Numbered from the stretch's first letter, positions 18,092 through 28,242 are shown. The stretch: 64,000 nt of DNA from CALINF01 sp039990395 (GCA_039990395.1 JBDXFZ010000139.1:248001-312000); one strand, 5' to 3'. The notes: a model not told the origin generated them from the letters alone. Translations and numbers: made by a program.

Positions 18092-18097
18092 TATAAT
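18092..18097 (+). promoter_or_regulatory. probable -10 box of leuA
   Basis: A perfect TATAAT stands 31 bases before the leuA ATG. No good -35 lies at 16-18 bases, so this promoter would probably depend on an activator. The leuA ribosome site AGGGAG at 18118-18123 is well placed. Confidence 0.4.
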
Positions 18098-18128
18098 TCA
18101 CCCCAGGAAGCAGGTCCAGGGAGTCAGT

Positions 18129-19796
18129 ATGTTCGATCACAACAAGTACAAGCCATTTCCACAGGTCAAGATGAACAATCGGCGTTGGCCTGACCGCGTG
18201 ATAGAAAAGGCTCCCACCTGGTGTAGCGTTGACCTTCGCGATGGCAATCAGGCCTTGATTGAGCCCATGACGGCTGTGCAGAAAAGTCAGCTGTGGGATC
18301 AATTGCTGAAAATTGGGTTTAAGGAGATCGAGGTGGGTTTTCCCTCTGCCTCCAGCCATGACTTTGACTTTGTCAGGCAATTGATTGAGCAGGACCGGAT
18401 ACCGGACGATGTCACGATTCAGGTGCTAACCCAGGCGCGCCCCGACTTGATTGAGAAAACGTTTGCCGCTCTAAAAGGCGCGAAACGAGCGATCGTGCAT
18501 GTGTACAACTCCACTTCCACGGTACAACGTGAGCAGGTTTTTCGCCTGGACCGCGAAGGTATTGTAGACATTGCGGTAAAGGGCGCGAAGCTCGTGCAGG
18601 CCTGCGCAGATAAATACCCCGAAACCGAATGGGTATTTGAGTATTCGCCTGAAAGCTTTACCGGTACAGAACTCGATTTTGCCGTAGAGGTTTGTAATGC
18701 CGTCACGGCGGTCTGGGAGCCCACGCCTGCAAAACCGGTAATTATCAATCTGCCGGCCACGGTGGAGATGAGTACACCCAATGTGTACGCCGACCAGATC
18801 GAGTGGTTCTGTGATCACGTGAACAATCGCGACAGCCTGTTGATCTCTCTGCATACGCATAATGACCGCGGTTGTGCGGTAGCGGCGGGGGAGTTAGGTG
18901 TATTGGCGGGTGCGGACCGGGTAGAGGGTACGTTGCTTGGAAATGGCGAGCGAACGGGCAACATGGATATAGTCACGATGGCTATGAACCTCTATAGCCA
19001 GGGAGTTGACCCGTGCCTGCAGTTTGGGCACATGGATGAAATTATTCAGACAGCAAGAGAGTGCACGCAGTTGCCCCTGCACCCACGGCATCCCTACGCA
19101 GGTGAATTGGTTTTCACGGCATTCTCCGGTAGCCATCAGGATGCGATCAATAAGTGTTTGTCGCAGCGCGATGATCGCGAGCCCTGGGCGGTTGCCTACC
19201 TACCTATTGACCCTGCAGATATAGGCCGCTCCTATCAGGAAGTTATTCGTATTAACAGTCAATCGGGCAAGGGCGGTATCGCCTATGTTCTCGAACGCGA
19301 CTATGGCCTGGAGTTACCGCGCTGGTTACAGATTGATTTCAGCTCGTCGGTGCAGGCCTACGCGGAAGAGCGGGAGTCGGAAGTGGATTCCAGCGAGATC
19401 TTCTCGCTGTTTGAACAGACTTATCTGACTGGCGATGTGACATGGCAGTTAGGGGACTATCAAGTAAGTCGCGCCGACCATGCGGACAGCTTGAGCGCAC
19501 AGTTGCACGAGGGCGCGACAGTGCACTCTTTGTCGGGTAATGGGTCGGGTGTTGTGGCTTCTTTTGTCGATGCGATGGAGCGCTTTGTTGGCAAGAAAAT
19601 CGTGCTTGTAGAGTATAGCGAACACGCGCTGAGCAAGAGTGTAGACGCAGAGGCGATCAGCTATATCCAGCTCAATATCGATGGCGAGCGCTTCTGTGGA
19701 GTCGGGCGTAGCCACGACATTGTGCAAGCATCGCTCAATGGAATACTGGGTGCTATCAATAAGGCAGCGGAGCAGGACGCTATCGTGGCGGCCTGA
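18129..19796 (+). CDS. leuA: 2-isopropylmalate synthase
   Basis: First committed step of leucine synthesis: condenses acetyl-CoA with 2-oxoisovalerate. The 555-residue length and N-terminus (FDHNKYKPFP, then DLRDGNQALIEPM) fit the longer LeuA type found in Pseudomonas and actinobacteria. The metal/substrate region SLHTHNDRGCAVAA is present, and the C-terminal leucine-feedback domain covers roughly the last 120 residues. The frame is open upstream, but ATG at 18129 with AGGGAG five bases before it matches homologues. Confidence 0.96.
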   Translation: MFDHNKYKPFPQVKMNNRRWPDRVIEKAPTWCSVDLRDGNQALIEPMTAVQKSQLWDQLLKIGFKEIEVGFPSASSHDFDFVRQLIEQDRIPDDVTIQVLTQARPDLIEKTFAALKGAKRAIVHVYNSTSTVQREQVFRLDREGIVDIAVKGAKLVQACADKYPETEWVFEYSPESFTGTELDFAVEVCNAVTAVWEPTPAKPVIINLPATVEMSTPNVYADQIEWFCDHVNNRDSLLISLHTHNDRGCAVAAGELGVLAGADRVEGTLLGNGERTGNMDIVTMAMNLYSQGVDPCLQFGHMDEIIQTARECTQLPLHPRHPYAGELVFTAFSGSHQDAINKCLSQRDDREPWAVAYLPIDPADIGRSYQEVIRINSQSGKGGIAYVLERDYGLELPRWLQIDFSSSVQAYAEERESEVDSSEIFSLFEQTYLTGDVTWQLGDYQVSRADHADSLSAQLHEGATVHSLSGNGSGVVASFVDAMERFVGKKIVLVEYSEHALSKSVDAEAISYIQLNIDGERFCGVGRSHDIVQASLNGILGAINKAAEQDAIVAA

Positions 19797-19843
19797 TCTT
19801 TGTCGTTGCAACGCTCAGTGATGCCCGCCACCAAACAAGACGG

Positions 19844-21190
19844 TTAGTAGGGGTGTCGGTGAAAATAATCTTTTGCTGCCGCTTTAACACGACCAGACAG
19901 CAGCAGTGTTGCCGTCATGGTGGGAATAGCCATCAATCCATACGCACCTGAGATCAGATTAAACACGACATCGATGCTTACCGTTGCGCCGAACACAACA
20001 GTGGCAACGAAAAACCAGCGATAATGATGCTGGACATGCGCGCCAAACAGAAAACCAAAACACTTTGCGCCGTAGTACCACATGGTAAACATGGTGGTTG
20101 AGCTAAGGATAAGTGTGACGAAAGACAGTAGCGCTACCCCCAGCCACCCCATGTCACCCTTAAAGGCATTCACGGTAAGCGTAATGCCCGAAAGGTCACC
20201 CGGCGCTTGCCAGGTGCCCGCAAGGAGTATCACCAGGGCAGTGCAGGTGCAGACGACCAATGTATCAGCCACGGGCCCTATCATGGCAACCAAACCCTCA
20301 CGGACTGGCTCGTTGGTGCGAGCAGCACCATGTGCCATTACCTCCGTACCCACGCCCGCTTCATTGGAAAACGCACCTCGACTTATGCCTACCAGCATAA
20401 CGCCCAGTAAACCGCCACCGACGGCCTGCGGATTGAAGGCGTCGGTGATGATTGACAGAAATACTCCGGGCACGCGGTCTGCGTGAATCGCGAGCATGTA
20501 AATAGTCATGCCCAGGTAAATGACGACCATGGTGGGTAGTAAAGCGACCGCTACCTTGGCTACGCGGGCTAGGCCACCAAAAATGACTAACCCCACGATC
20601 AGGGCCATGGCACAACCGATGAAAACACTGGTCAGCAGAGGGTCGGCTTGAGGAAACACGCTCTCCCTGATTAGCGCTGTCAGCTGATTGGCCTGAAAGA
20701 TGGGCAGCGTGCCTACCAGTCCGGCTACAGAGAACAGGATGGCCAATGGATAGAAACTTCGAGGCAGGGCTTCTCGAATAATATACATCGGCCCGCCTTG
20801 CAGCTGCCCCATGCTGTCTTTTCCGCGGTACATCACACCAAGCGAGCAGGTGAAGAACTTCGTGGCGATACCAACGAGAGCGGACATCCACATCCAGAAA
20901 ACGGCACCCGGGCCACCCGCTACGATTGCCAGAGCCACACCGGAAATATTACCTAACCCCATGGTGCCAGACAGCGCCGCGGCCAGTGCTTGTGCATGGC
21001 TTAGCTCTCCGGGTTGGTCCGGAGTGTCATGCTTGCCCATCATGATGCCCAGCGCATGACCGAAGTGGCGATAGGGCAGAGCGCGGGAAGAAATGGCGAA
21101 AAATAGACCCCCGCCAAGCAGCAGAACGATTAGCGGCGTTCCCCAGACGAGATTGACGAACTGCTCTGAGAGCGCTTCCAGTTGTTCCAT
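19844..21190 (-). CDS. sodium:alanine symporter (AGCS family)
   Basis: Inner-membrane amino-acid carrier that imports alanine or glycine with Na+. About ten or more hydrophobic segments are seen, with the family signatures LSGTMGLGNISGVALAI and GGPGAVFWMW and the later segment SNEAGVGTEVMAHGAA. The start is ambiguous: ATG at 21190 matches usual homologue starts, while ATGs at 21229 and 21250 also read through. None has a strong ribosome site. It is divergent from the dehydratase gene. Confidence 0.9.
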   Translation of the reverse strand: MEQLEALSEQFVNLVWGTPLIVLLLGGGLFFAISSRALPYRHFGHALGIMMGKHDTPDQPGELSHAQALAAALSGTMGLGNISGVALAIVAGGPGAVFWMWMSALVGIATKFFTCSLGVMYRGKDSMGQLQGGPMYIIREALPRSFYPLAILFSVAGLVGTLPIFQANQLTALIRESVFPQADPLLTSVFIGCAMALIVGLVIFGGLARVAKVAVALLPTMVVIYLGMTIYMLAIHADRVPGVFLSIITDAFNPQAVGGGLLGVMLVGISRGAFSNEAGVGTEVMAHGAARTNEPVREGLVAMIGPVADTLVVCTCTALVILLAGTWQAPGDLSGITLTVNAFKGDMGWLGVALLSFVTLILSSTTMFTMWYYGAKCFGFLFGAHVQHHYRWFFVATVVFGATVSIDVVFNLISGAYGLMAIPTMTATLLLSGRVKAAAKDYFHRHPY

Positions 21191-21358
21191 AGCGTGGCGT
21201 AGTGGTTGTCCGGGGGATTGCGTGAGCATATCACAGCGCAACCCACGCATTGCTCCAACTGACGATGAAACCAGCAATCATTGTCTTATCATCGGTGGGA
21301 TTTATGGAACAAACGCGGGATAATGCAGCGCTCTCGAACTTGAGTCCCGCCAATTAGC

Positions 21359-22312
21359 ATGTCTGAATCAGACCTACCTAACTTCGACGATATACAGGCA
21401 GCAAAGGCACGCATTGCCGACCATGTGCATCGTACCCCGGTATTGACCAGTCGGCTGTTGGTTGAACACTGTGGTGTTGACGTTGTCTTCAAGGCCGAAA
21501 ATCTGCAGCGCGCGGGCGCATTCAAGGCCAGAGGTGCAACCAATGCTGTTCTGAGTATGGATGCAGACGCTGCCGCTGCGGGTGTGGCAACACATTCGTC
21601 CGGCAATCATGGGGCAGCGCTTGCGCTTGCGGCGGCCGACAGGGGCATAGCCGCTCACATTGTGATGCCCAGTAACGCGCCTGATGTAAAGAAAGCTGCA
21701 GTGGCTGCTTACGGTGCGCACATTATCGAATGTGAGCCAACGCTCGCAGCACGCGAGGCGACTCTGACCGACGTCGTAGCGAATACGGGCGCACATGTTG
21801 TGCACCCATATGATGATACGCGGGTGATTGCTGGTCAGGGTACGGTTGGTCTGGAGATTCTCGAGCAAGTGCCTGAGGTCGACGTAGTGGCCGTGCCAGT
21901 GGGCGGTGGTGGGTTGCTTGGCGGGGTTGCTTTGGCGGTCAAAACCCTGCGTCCCGAGGTAGAGGTAGTTGCGATAGAGCCCGCCGGTGCGGATGATGCC
22001 TTCCGCTCTTTTGGTCTGGGCCGGCGTGTTCTCCAGACCGCACCTGATACCATTGCGGATGGTTTGCTCACCAGCCTGGGCGTTCGCAATTTTGCGCTCA
22101 TTCAACAGCATGTCGATACCATCATCACTGTAGACGATGCCACGATCATCGAGGCGATGCGATTACAGTGGACGCGATTGAAAACGATAGTTGAGCCATC
22201 AGGTGCAGTGTCTTTTGCGGGTTTGTTGGAGTATCCGGAGCGCTTCAAAGGGCGTCGGGTCGCTGCGGTGATCAGCGGTGGCAATCTCGATATCGACAAA
22301 TTGCCCTGGTAG
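21359..22312 (+). CDS. PLP-dependent serine/threonine dehydratase family enzyme
   Basis: Fold-type II PLP enzyme of 317 residues that deaminates a hydroxy-amino acid. The Schiff-base lysine is in GAFKARGA, SSGNHGAA binds substrate, and the glycine-rich loop VGGGGLLGG binds the PLP phosphate. There is no C-terminal ACT regulatory domain, so this is a catabolic threonine/serine dehydratase, a serine racemase or a 3-hydroxyaspartate ammonia-lyase and not biosynthetic IlvA. These cannot be separated by eye. Confidence 0.88.
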   Translation: MSESDLPNFDDIQAAKARIADHVHRTPVLTSRLLVEHCGVDVVFKAENLQRAGAFKARGATNAVLSMDADAAAAGVATHSSGNHGAALALAAADRGIAAHIVMPSNAPDVKKAAVAAYGAHIIECEPTLAAREATLTDVVANTGAHVVHPYDDTRVIAGQGTVGLEILEQVPEVDVVAVPVGGGGLLGGVALAVKTLRPEVEVVAIEPAGADDAFRSFGLGRRVLQTAPDTIADGLLTSLGVRNFALIQQHVDTIITVDDATIIEAMRLQWTRLKTIVEPSGAVSFAGLLEYPERFKGRRVAAVISGGNLDIDKLPW

Positions 22313-22327
22313 GCAAGAAGAGAAACT

Positions 22328-22768
22328 ATGAACCAACCCATATTCCATCTGGCATTGCCGGTTGATGACTTAACCGCCTCAGCTACCTTTTATGAAAAGG
22401 TGCTGGGCTGTCGGCGGGGTCGAGAATCCTCACGCTGGATAGATCTGGACTTTTGGGGTCATCAGTTGGTGCTGCATCTAGTCGATGTGCAAGAAATGCC
22501 GAGTGTGGCCACAAATCCAGTCGACGATGAAGATGTTCCCGCCTCGCATTTTGGCGTGATTTTGCAGTGGGACCAGTTCGATACTCTTGTGCAGCAATTG
22601 GAGCAACACGACGTGCAGTATGCGATAGCACCTGTGACCCGGTTTGAGGGGCGTCGCGGTGAGCAGCGAACTCTATTTGTCTCCGATCCAGCTGGCAATT
22701 ATCTGGAGTTCAAGTGTTTCCGTAATCCCGATATGCTGTTTGCGACGGATGGCCTCGATTACCCCTAG
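22328..22768 (+). CDS. VOC-superfamily (glyoxalase/dioxygenase-like) protein
   Basis: A 146-residue vicinal-oxygen-chelate protein with two beta-alpha-beta-beta-beta modules. The first begins FHLALPVDDLTASATFYEKVLG; the second begins with the His in ASHFGVIL and ends with DPAGNYLEFK. Candidate metal ligands are the first-strand His, the His opening module two and the final Glu. Substrate unknown. It follows the dehydratase by 15 bases and may be co-transcribed with it. Confidence 0.82.
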   Translation: MNQPIFHLALPVDDLTASATFYEKVLGCRRGRESSRWIDLDFWGHQLVLHLVDVQEMPSVATNPVDDEDVPASHFGVILQWDQFDTLVQQLEQHDVQYAIAPVTRFEGRRGEQRTLFVSDPAGNYLEFKCFRNPDMLFATDGLDYP

Positions 22769-22780
22769 CCCTAGCCCTAG
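22763..22780 (+). repeat. three tandem CCCTAG hexamers at the end of the VOC gene
   Basis: CCCTAG is repeated three times without interruption and a fourth degenerate copy follows. The first copy contains the stop codon of the VOC gene. It is a short microsatellite-like run with no obvious function. Confidence 0.8.
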
Positions 22781-22899
22781 CCACAGCCGGATGAAGGAGA
22801 TTGTGGAATTTTGCCAGCCAATGTTGTTTTCTGTTAGTTATAAGACGTACAGGACATCACTCGCATCCATGTAGGGGAGTATTTGTAATCTCATCGCCC

Positions 22900-24018
22900 A
22901 TGCCAGAAAGCCGTTGGCAAAAATTGCAGCGTAATTTTCGCGAGGCCTTCTCGGGAGAATTGGTGCAACAACGCCGCGCGTATGATGGCCGGCGGCTTGA
23001 CTCAAAGTTGGTGGCCAATCGCCGCAATGCCTATCGCTATATCCTTCTGATTTTGGCCGTGGTGCTCGCCCCCGTTGATGCACACAATTTTTATACCGGG
23101 CAGATAGTACCTGCAGTGGCCGGGCTGACTCTCCTGCTGATCTTTGTCGGCAATATCTGGTTGTTGTCGATGGGCAGAGACGCTTTTCTCTCGCCTGCGT
23201 TGGTGCTGCTGCTGACGATAGCCATGGTTGTATTATCGGTTGTATATGGCCAGACCTACAGTTTGTATTGGTTGTATCCGCTGTTGGTTGCACTACCGGT
23301 GTTGCTGCGTACCCGTTGGGCTGTCTGGCTGGGGATTGTGTGTGGTGTGATCGTAACCCCGTTGGTGTTCTATCAATTTGAGCCGGAAACAGCTGTGATC
23401 ATCTGTCTTAGCATGGCCCACACCTGGCTGGTCAGTGCATGGTTGATGTACGCGGTGAATGAGCAGTCCAGCAGGCTAAAGGATATGGCGTTAACGGATG
23501 CTCTAACAGGCGCATTTAATCGGCGCTATTTTGAATCTTTGGCCGAGCAGGCGATAGAGATATGGCAGCGATACCAGCGACCAGCAAGTCTGTTAGTGCT
23601 GGATATAGACCACTTCAAGAAAATTAACGATAGGCATGGGCACGCCACTGGTGATGAGGCCTTAAAAGGGCTGGTGACGCTGATCTCTCAGCGTATTCGT
23701 GGCGTAGACACACTATGTCGATACGGTGGGGAAGAGTTCGTAGTGCTTTTGGCTGAAACAGGTGTGATACAGGCTGCTAGAGTTGCAGAAGAAATTCGTG
23801 TCAAAGTACAGGAAGCTGCGCTGGCTCCGGGGGACGGACTGACGATAAGTATTGGTGTAGCGGACCTGACCGACGCAAGCTCCGTAGAAGCCTGGTTCGA
23901 CGCTGCGGATGCCGCGCTGTATCGAGCCAAGCAAGCAGGGCGTAATCGCGTGGAGACCGCTGATTCAGACCTTTCGCCGTTTGACAGTGATGTGGAGACT
24001 GTGCCGCTATGGCGATGA
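22900..24018 (+). CDS. membrane diguanylate cyclase (GGDEF)
   Basis: Probable c-di-GMP synthase. The N-terminal half has about five to six membrane helices (residues roughly 45-190), and the C-terminal half is a GGDEF domain (about 200-360) with active-site GGEEF. An RxxD inhibitory site (RGVD) stands five residues before it, so product inhibition is expected. The open frame starts earlier; ATG at 22900 is chosen from protein character, although the GGGGAG at 22873-22878 is too far away to be its ideal ribosome site. It overlaps the following lipoprotein gene by 10 bases. Confidence 0.88.
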   Translation: MPESRWQKLQRNFREAFSGELVQQRRAYDGRRLDSKLVANRRNAYRYILLILAVVLAPVDAHNFYTGQIVPAVAGLTLLLIFVGNIWLLSMGRDAFLSPALVLLLTIAMVVLSVVYGQTYSLYWLYPLLVALPVLLRTRWAVWLGIVCGVIVTPLVFYQFEPETAVIICLSMAHTWLVSAWLMYAVNEQSSRLKDMALTDALTGAFNRRYFESLAEQAIEIWQRYQRPASLLVLDIDHFKKINDRHGHATGDEALKGLVTLISQRIRGVDTLCRYGGEEFVVLLAETGVIQAARVAEEIRVKVQEAALAPGDGLTISIGVADLTDASSVEAWFDAADAALYRAKQAGRNRVETADSDLSPFDSDVETVPLWR

Positions 24019-24869
24019 GAAAGCTTCGACACTTCACTCTTTTACTACTGCTGGTGTTCGTGACTGGCTGCAGTAGCACCACCTTTATTTATAACCGCCT
24101 CGACTTTTTCATTCCCTGGTATCTCGGCGACTATGTTGACCTGGATCGAGAGCAGAAAGCTTACCTCGATGAGTTGTTACAGCCGTTTCTCGGCTGGCAC
24201 CGCACAGATGAACTACCGCAATACCTGCAAGTGCTGGATGATATCGATGCCAGGCTGAATGAGTCGGTCTCCAGTGCCGATGTGGGTGATACATTGGACG
24301 AAGTGGAACAGGCCTGGCTGCGGGTCGAATCTCGGGCGTTGGACTGGTTGCTCGCCCTCGGTGCTGATCTTTCGGACGAGCAGATTGCTCTGTTCATCGA
24401 GGAACTGCGCGACAAGCAGGTTGAGTACGAGGAGAAATACCTGACCCGCACAGAGAAAGAGTATCGCGAAGATGCCGAGGAAAACCTGCGCGATAATTTG
24501 CAGGATATGCTCGGTAGGCTGGACAAGTCGCAGCGTGCACGGGTGGTAGTGGCTAGCGGGGAGCTACGGCGCTCCGACGCGGTTTGGCTGCAAGAACGGG
24601 CAGAGTGGATTGACTTATTGGAGCAGTTACTGACGCGCCAAAGCGGATGGCAGGACGCCGTGCGGCAGGCCAGTCAAAATCGCGAAGAGCGTCAGTCAGC
24701 GCTGTACAGGCAGACGTACGAGCACAATATTGGTGTCGTCTATGCCGCTGTTGCCGACGTTCTGAATATTCGCTCCACGCGCCAGGACGAGCGACTGCGG
24801 CGTGAGCTAAACAAATATCGCGAGGCGATAGAGATCTTGATCGCCCAAGGGGTGGATGAAGCCGCTTAG
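24009..24869 (+). CDS. DUF6279-type lipoprotein
   Basis: A 286-residue lipoprotein: the signal peptide ends in the lipobox VTGC (Cys about residue 21). The mature part is largely helical and charged, with FIYNRLDFFIPWYLGDYVDLDREQK near its start, which recalls the DUF6279 family. Role unknown. The 10-base overlap with the diguanylate cyclase gene suggests joint expression and perhaps a shared envelope signalling role. It converges with ilvD. Confidence 0.75.
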   Translation: MAMRKLRHFTLLLLLVFVTGCSSTTFIYNRLDFFIPWYLGDYVDLDREQKAYLDELLQPFLGWHRTDELPQYLQVLDDIDARLNESVSSADVGDTLDEVEQAWLRVESRALDWLLALGADLSDEQIALFIEELRDKQVEYEEKYLTRTEKEYREDAEENLRDNLQDMLGRLDKSQRARVVVASGELRRSDAVWLQERAEWIDLLEQLLTRQSGWQDAVRQASQNREERQSALYRQTYEHNIGVVYAAVADVLNIRSTRQDERLRRELNKYREAIEILIAQGVDEAA

Positions 24870-24884
24870 CCGGGTAGTTTTAGC

Positions 24885-26729
24885 TCAGTCCAGTAGGCTC
24901 AGATCGCGAACTGCACCCTTGTCTGCGCTGGTGGTCATCATGGCGTATACCTTGAGAGCTGCACTCACCTTGCGCGGACGCTGTTTCGCCGGCTGCCATG
25001 CGTCTTTACCCTTAGCCTCCATAGCGACCCTGCGTGCTGCCAGTTCCTCATCAGACAGAACAACGTTGACTGTGCGAGCCGGAATGTTTATCTCAATGAT
25101 ATCGCCGTTCTCCACCAGGGCGATTGCTCCGCCTGAAGCTGCCTCTGGCGAAGCATGGCCGATAGACAGGCCGGATGTCCCGCCGGAAAACCGACCATCG
25201 GTGATAAGCGCGCAGGCCTTTCCTAGTCCCTTCGATTTCAGGTAGCTGGTGGGGTAGAGCATTTCCTGCATGCCGGGTCCGCCTTTTGGCCCTTCGTAGC
25301 GAATCACGACCACATCACCGGGCTGAACCCGGTCTTCCAGAATGTCACTGACGGCAGCCTCCTGACTCTCGCATACATGCGCGGGGCCACTGAAAATATG
25401 AATGTGCTCGTCTACACCTGACGTCTTCACAACACAGCCATTCAGAGCGATGTTGCCAGTAAGAACGGCCAGGCCGCCCTCCAGTGAATAGGCGTGCTCA
25501 AGGTTTCGAATACAGCCACCTGAGCGATCAGTATCCAAAGTTTCCCAACGCGTAGACTGACTGAAGGCGGTTTGGGTTGGAATGCCAGCCGGGCCTGCGC
25601 GATAGAAAGTGGTTACTGCCTCATCGCTTGTTTGCACCACATCCCACTGCTTAAGCGCAGCGGCCATGGTGGGACTGTGTACAGTGGGTAGGCCGGAATG
25701 CAGTAGGTTGGCACGATCCAGCTCACCGAGAATACCCATGACGCCGCCAGCCCGGTGTACGTCTTCCATGTGATACAAAGGCGTGTTGGGTGCGACCTTG
25801 CACAGCTGCGGGACTTTGCGCGACAGCCTGTCGATATCTGTAAGGGTAAAATCCAGCTCTGCCTCCTGTGCTGCTGCCAGCAGGTGCAGGATAGTGTTGG
25901 TGGAGCCGCCCATTGCGATATCCAGGCACATCGCATTTTCGAAAGCCTGGAAATTGGCAATGTTTCTTGGCAGCACAGACTCATCATCCTGACCATAGTA
26001 GCGCTGGCACAGCTCCACGATCAGGCTTCCTGCTCTGTGAAAAAGTGCTTCTCTGTCTGCGTGCGTGGCTAGGGTCGAACCGTTGCCGGGTAAGCTCAGT
26101 CCAAGTGCCTCTGTCAGGCAGTTCATAGAATTTGCGGTAAACATGCCAGAGCAGGAGCCGCAGGTAGGGCAGGCCGAGCGTTCATACTCAGCCACTTTCT
26201 CGTCGCTTGCATCGCTGTCTGCAGCGATCACCATTGCATCTACCAGGTCGAGCTTGTGCTCAGACAACTTGGTTTTACCTGCTTCCATAGGGCCACCCGA
26301 TACGAAAACAACGGGAATATTCAGACGCATGGCAGCGTTAAGCATTCCCGGGGTGATTTTGTCGCAGTTTGAGATGCACACCATGGCATCAGCGCAGTGT
26401 GCATTGACCATATATTCCACGGAATCAGAAATGATGTCGCGCGATGGCAGGCTGTACAGCATGCCATCGTGACCCATGGCAATACCATCATCCACTGCAA
26501 TGGTATTGAATTCCTTTGCTACACCGCCGGCAGCTTCTATATGACGCGCAACGAGTTGCCCCATGTCCTTGAGGTGGACGTGGCCCGGCACGAACTGGGT
26601 AAAGGAGTTCACCACGGCGACGATGGGCTTCTGGAAGTCGCTGTCTTTCATCCCGGTGGCGCGCCAGAGCGCTCGTGCGCCAGCCATATTGCGGCCATGG
26701 GTAGAGGTCTTGGAGCGTAAGTCTGGCAT
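24885..26729 (-). CDS. ilvD: dihydroxy-acid dehydratase
   Basis: Iron-sulfur enzyme of valine, isoleucine and leucine synthesis that dehydrates 2,3-dihydroxy-3-methylvalerate and its isovalerate homologue. The 614-residue length matches E. coli IlvD. Cluster and active-site motifs are visible: [31 protein letters not shown] and [14 protein letters not shown]. ilvE and leuA of the same pathway are elsewhere in the window. It is downstream of argA on the same strand, with a 126-base gap. Confidence 0.97.
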   Translation of the reverse strand: MPDLRSKTSTHGRNMAGARALWRATGMKDSDFQKPIVAVVNSFTQFVPGHVHLKDMGQLVARHIEAAGGVAKEFNTIAVDDGIAMGHDGMLYSLPSRDIISDSVEYMVNAHCADAMVCISNCDKITPGMLNAAMRLNIPVVFVSGGPMEAGKTKLSEHKLDLVDAMVIAADSDASDEKVAEYERSACPTCGSCSGMFTANSMNCLTEALGLSLPGNGSTLATHADREALFHRAGSLIVELCQRYYGQDDESVLPRNIANFQAFENAMCLDIAMGGSTNTILHLLAAAQEAELDFTLTDIDRLSRKVPQLCKVAPNTPLYHMEDVHRAGGVMGILGELDRANLLHSGLPTVHSPTMAAALKQWDVVQTSDEAVTTFYRAGPAGIPTQTAFSQSTRWETLDTDRSGGCIRNLEHAYSLEGGLAVLTGNIALNGCVVKTSGVDEHIHIFSGPAHVCESQEAAVSDILEDRVQPGDVVVIRYEGPKGGPGMQEMLYPTSYLKSKGLGKACALITDGRFSGGTSGLSIGHASPEAASGGAIALVENGDIIEINIPARTVNVVLSDEELAARRVAMEAKGKDAWQPAKQRPRKVSAALKVYAMMTTSADKGAVRDLSLLD

Positions 26730-26855
26730 GGTGACACCTGTTGCTGGGTGAAGTTAGTTTGGTGATCTAAATTAGCCGCTGCGTTTGACTATGCGTAGCA
26801 GCGGGCAGAGGAGGATAGCAAAAAAGCGGTGTGCTGGAACCCTCAACCCGCGGGT

Positions 26856-28160
26856 TTACAAGTCTTTGAAAAAAACCTTGGAGTTTCGTTGGAGGTTGTA
26901 CAGTGACAGCCGCTGCTCCGGCAGATCATCCCGCGTGCGTTCCTCAAAGCCCTGTTCCAGAAACCAATGGGCAGTTTGAGTCGTCAGCACAAAGACCCGT
27001 TGCAGATTCTGCTTGCGAGCGGCTTTTTCCAGCTCGCGGAGCAATCGCTGCCCGCGTTGTCCGCCCCTGTAGTCCGGGTGAGACACAATACAGGCGATCT
27101 CTCCTGCACCATCGCTTGGATATGGGTAGAGCGCAGCGCAGGCAAGTATTCTGCCGTCGCGCTCCAGCAGCCGGAACTGGTCAATCTCAGTCTCCAATAA
27201 CTCCCGCGAACGCTTGAGTAGTGCGCCAGACTCCTCGAGTGGCTCGATCAATTCCAGAATTCCACCGATGTCGTCGATGCTGGCCCAGCGGGACTGCTCG
27301 TAGGCTTCCTCCGTGACCAGTGTGCCACTGCCATCGTGGGTAAATAGCTCTTCCAGTAGCGCGCACTCATCGCTGTAGCTCACGATGTGACAGCGCGGAA
27401 CGCCTTTTCTGCACGCTCTGCTAGCCGTTTCAAGAAGTTCGCGCTGGTCTGATGCGGCGGTGACGGGCAATGAGTTCTCGCTAACTCTGCACTGTCGAAT
27501 GAGCTTTCCTGTTTCATCCTGCAGTCCGCCAGAGTCCGATAGCAAAATAAGTTTGTCTGCGTCGATACCCGCGGCACACTCAACAGCGATTTCTTGTAAC
27601 GAAAGATTGAAGATTTCCCCGGTGGGCGAATAGCCTAATGGTGACAGCAGCACGATTGAGCCCGCTTGTGTCAGCGCGCGAATGCCTGATGCATCGATGC
27701 GCCGGACTTTTCCGGTGAGATGAAAATCGACACCGTCCACAACACCCAGCGGTTTTGCTGTGACAAAGTTGCCGGAGCACACGCGTATCTGCGAGCCCTG
27801 CATGGGAGAATTGGGTAAGCCCATCGACAGCTTGGCTTCAATTTGCGCACGCAGGCTGCCCGCAGCATCCTTTACATGGTCCATCACGCTAGGATCAGTG
27901 ACTCGTACCCCGTTTTGATACGTGCTTTTTAGGTCAGCGTAATCAAGGCGCTCTTCAATCTGTGGTCTGGAGCCATGAATTAGTACGAGCTGAACGCCCA
28001 GACTGTTTAACAGAGCAATGTCATGAACGACATTGGCAAAGTTTTCATGGCGCGCGACGTCACCGCCCAGCGCCAGCACAAAGGTCTTGCCGCGGTGTGC
28101 ATTAATATAGGGGGCGGTATCTCTGAACCAGCGAATGTGTGCCCGGCTCTCGGTCGTCAC
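26856..28160 (-). CDS. argA: N-acetylglutamate synthase
   Basis: First step of arginine synthesis: acetylates glutamate. The 434-residue two-domain protein has an amino-acid-kinase-like N-terminal part (FVLALGGDVA, LIHGSRPQIEERL), which normally senses arginine, and a C-terminal GNAT acetyltransferase part (IVSHPDYRGGQRGQRLL). It starts with GTG at 28160. The order argA, argE, Pit permease, DUF47 resembles Pseudomonas. A 12-base perfect palindrome (26845-26856) touches its stop codon. Confidence 0.95.
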   Translation of the reverse strand: MTTESRAHIRWFRDTAPYINAHRGKTFVLALGGDVARHENFANVVHDIALLNSLGVQLVLIHGSRPQIEERLDYADLKSTYQNGVRVTDPSVMDHVKDAAGSLRAQIEAKLSMGLPNSPMQGSQIRVCSGNFVTAKPLGVVDGVDFHLTGKVRRIDASGIRALTQAGSIVLLSPLGYSPTGEIFNLSLQEIAVECAAGIDADKLILLSDSGGLQDETGKLIRQCRVSENSLPVTAASDQRELLETASRACRKGVPRCHIVSYSDECALLEELFTHDGSGTLVTEEAYEQSRWASIDDIGGILELIEPLEESGALLKRSRELLETEIDQFRLLERDGRILACAALYPYPSDGAGEIACIVSHPDYRGGQRGQRLLRELEKAARKQNLQRVFVLTTQTAHWFLEQGFEERTRDDLPEQRLSLYNLQRNSKVFFKDL

Positions 28161-28242
28161 GTGAATGTCCAGTAGTTATCTGTCAGGGCGTCCAAGGTTA
28201 CCCAATGGTCGCTTGAATACCTAATGGCAATATTCCACAGGT

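Larger units (their letters stand above)
17810..18128. other. lrp-leuA divergent regulatory region
   Basis: This 319-base AT-richer gap holds no credible gene. It contains the inverted repeat at 17878-17910 and a TATAAT at 18092-18097. An open frame running into leuA from 17997 is only the leuA frame extended upstream. I see neither a Leu-rich leader peptide nor a T-box. Confidence 0.6.

Noticed and set aside
17997..18128. Upstream extension of leuA as leader peptide or longer N-terminus
   Set aside because: Not Leu-rich, lacks a ribosome site, and homologues begin at the 18129 ATG with a strong AGGGAG.
19785..19843. Complementary arms GTGGCGG/CCGCCAC in the leuA-symporter gap as terminator
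   Set aside because: The loop is too long (about 35-40 bases) and no T-run follows.
21374..22111. 245-codon minus-strand frame inside the Ser/Thr dehydratase gene
   Set aside because: Fully antisense to a gene with all PLP motifs; composition is Cys/His/Arg-rich and unlike a real protein.
22763..22780. CCCTAG repeats as telomere-like end or protein-binding array
   Set aside because: Only three copies inside a bacterial gene end, with no associated hairpin or replication gene; likely chance or slippage.
26845..26856. Perfect palindrome AACCCGCGGGTT at the argA stop as terminator
   Set aside because: No loop and no T-tract on either strand, so it cannot form a normal terminator hairpin.
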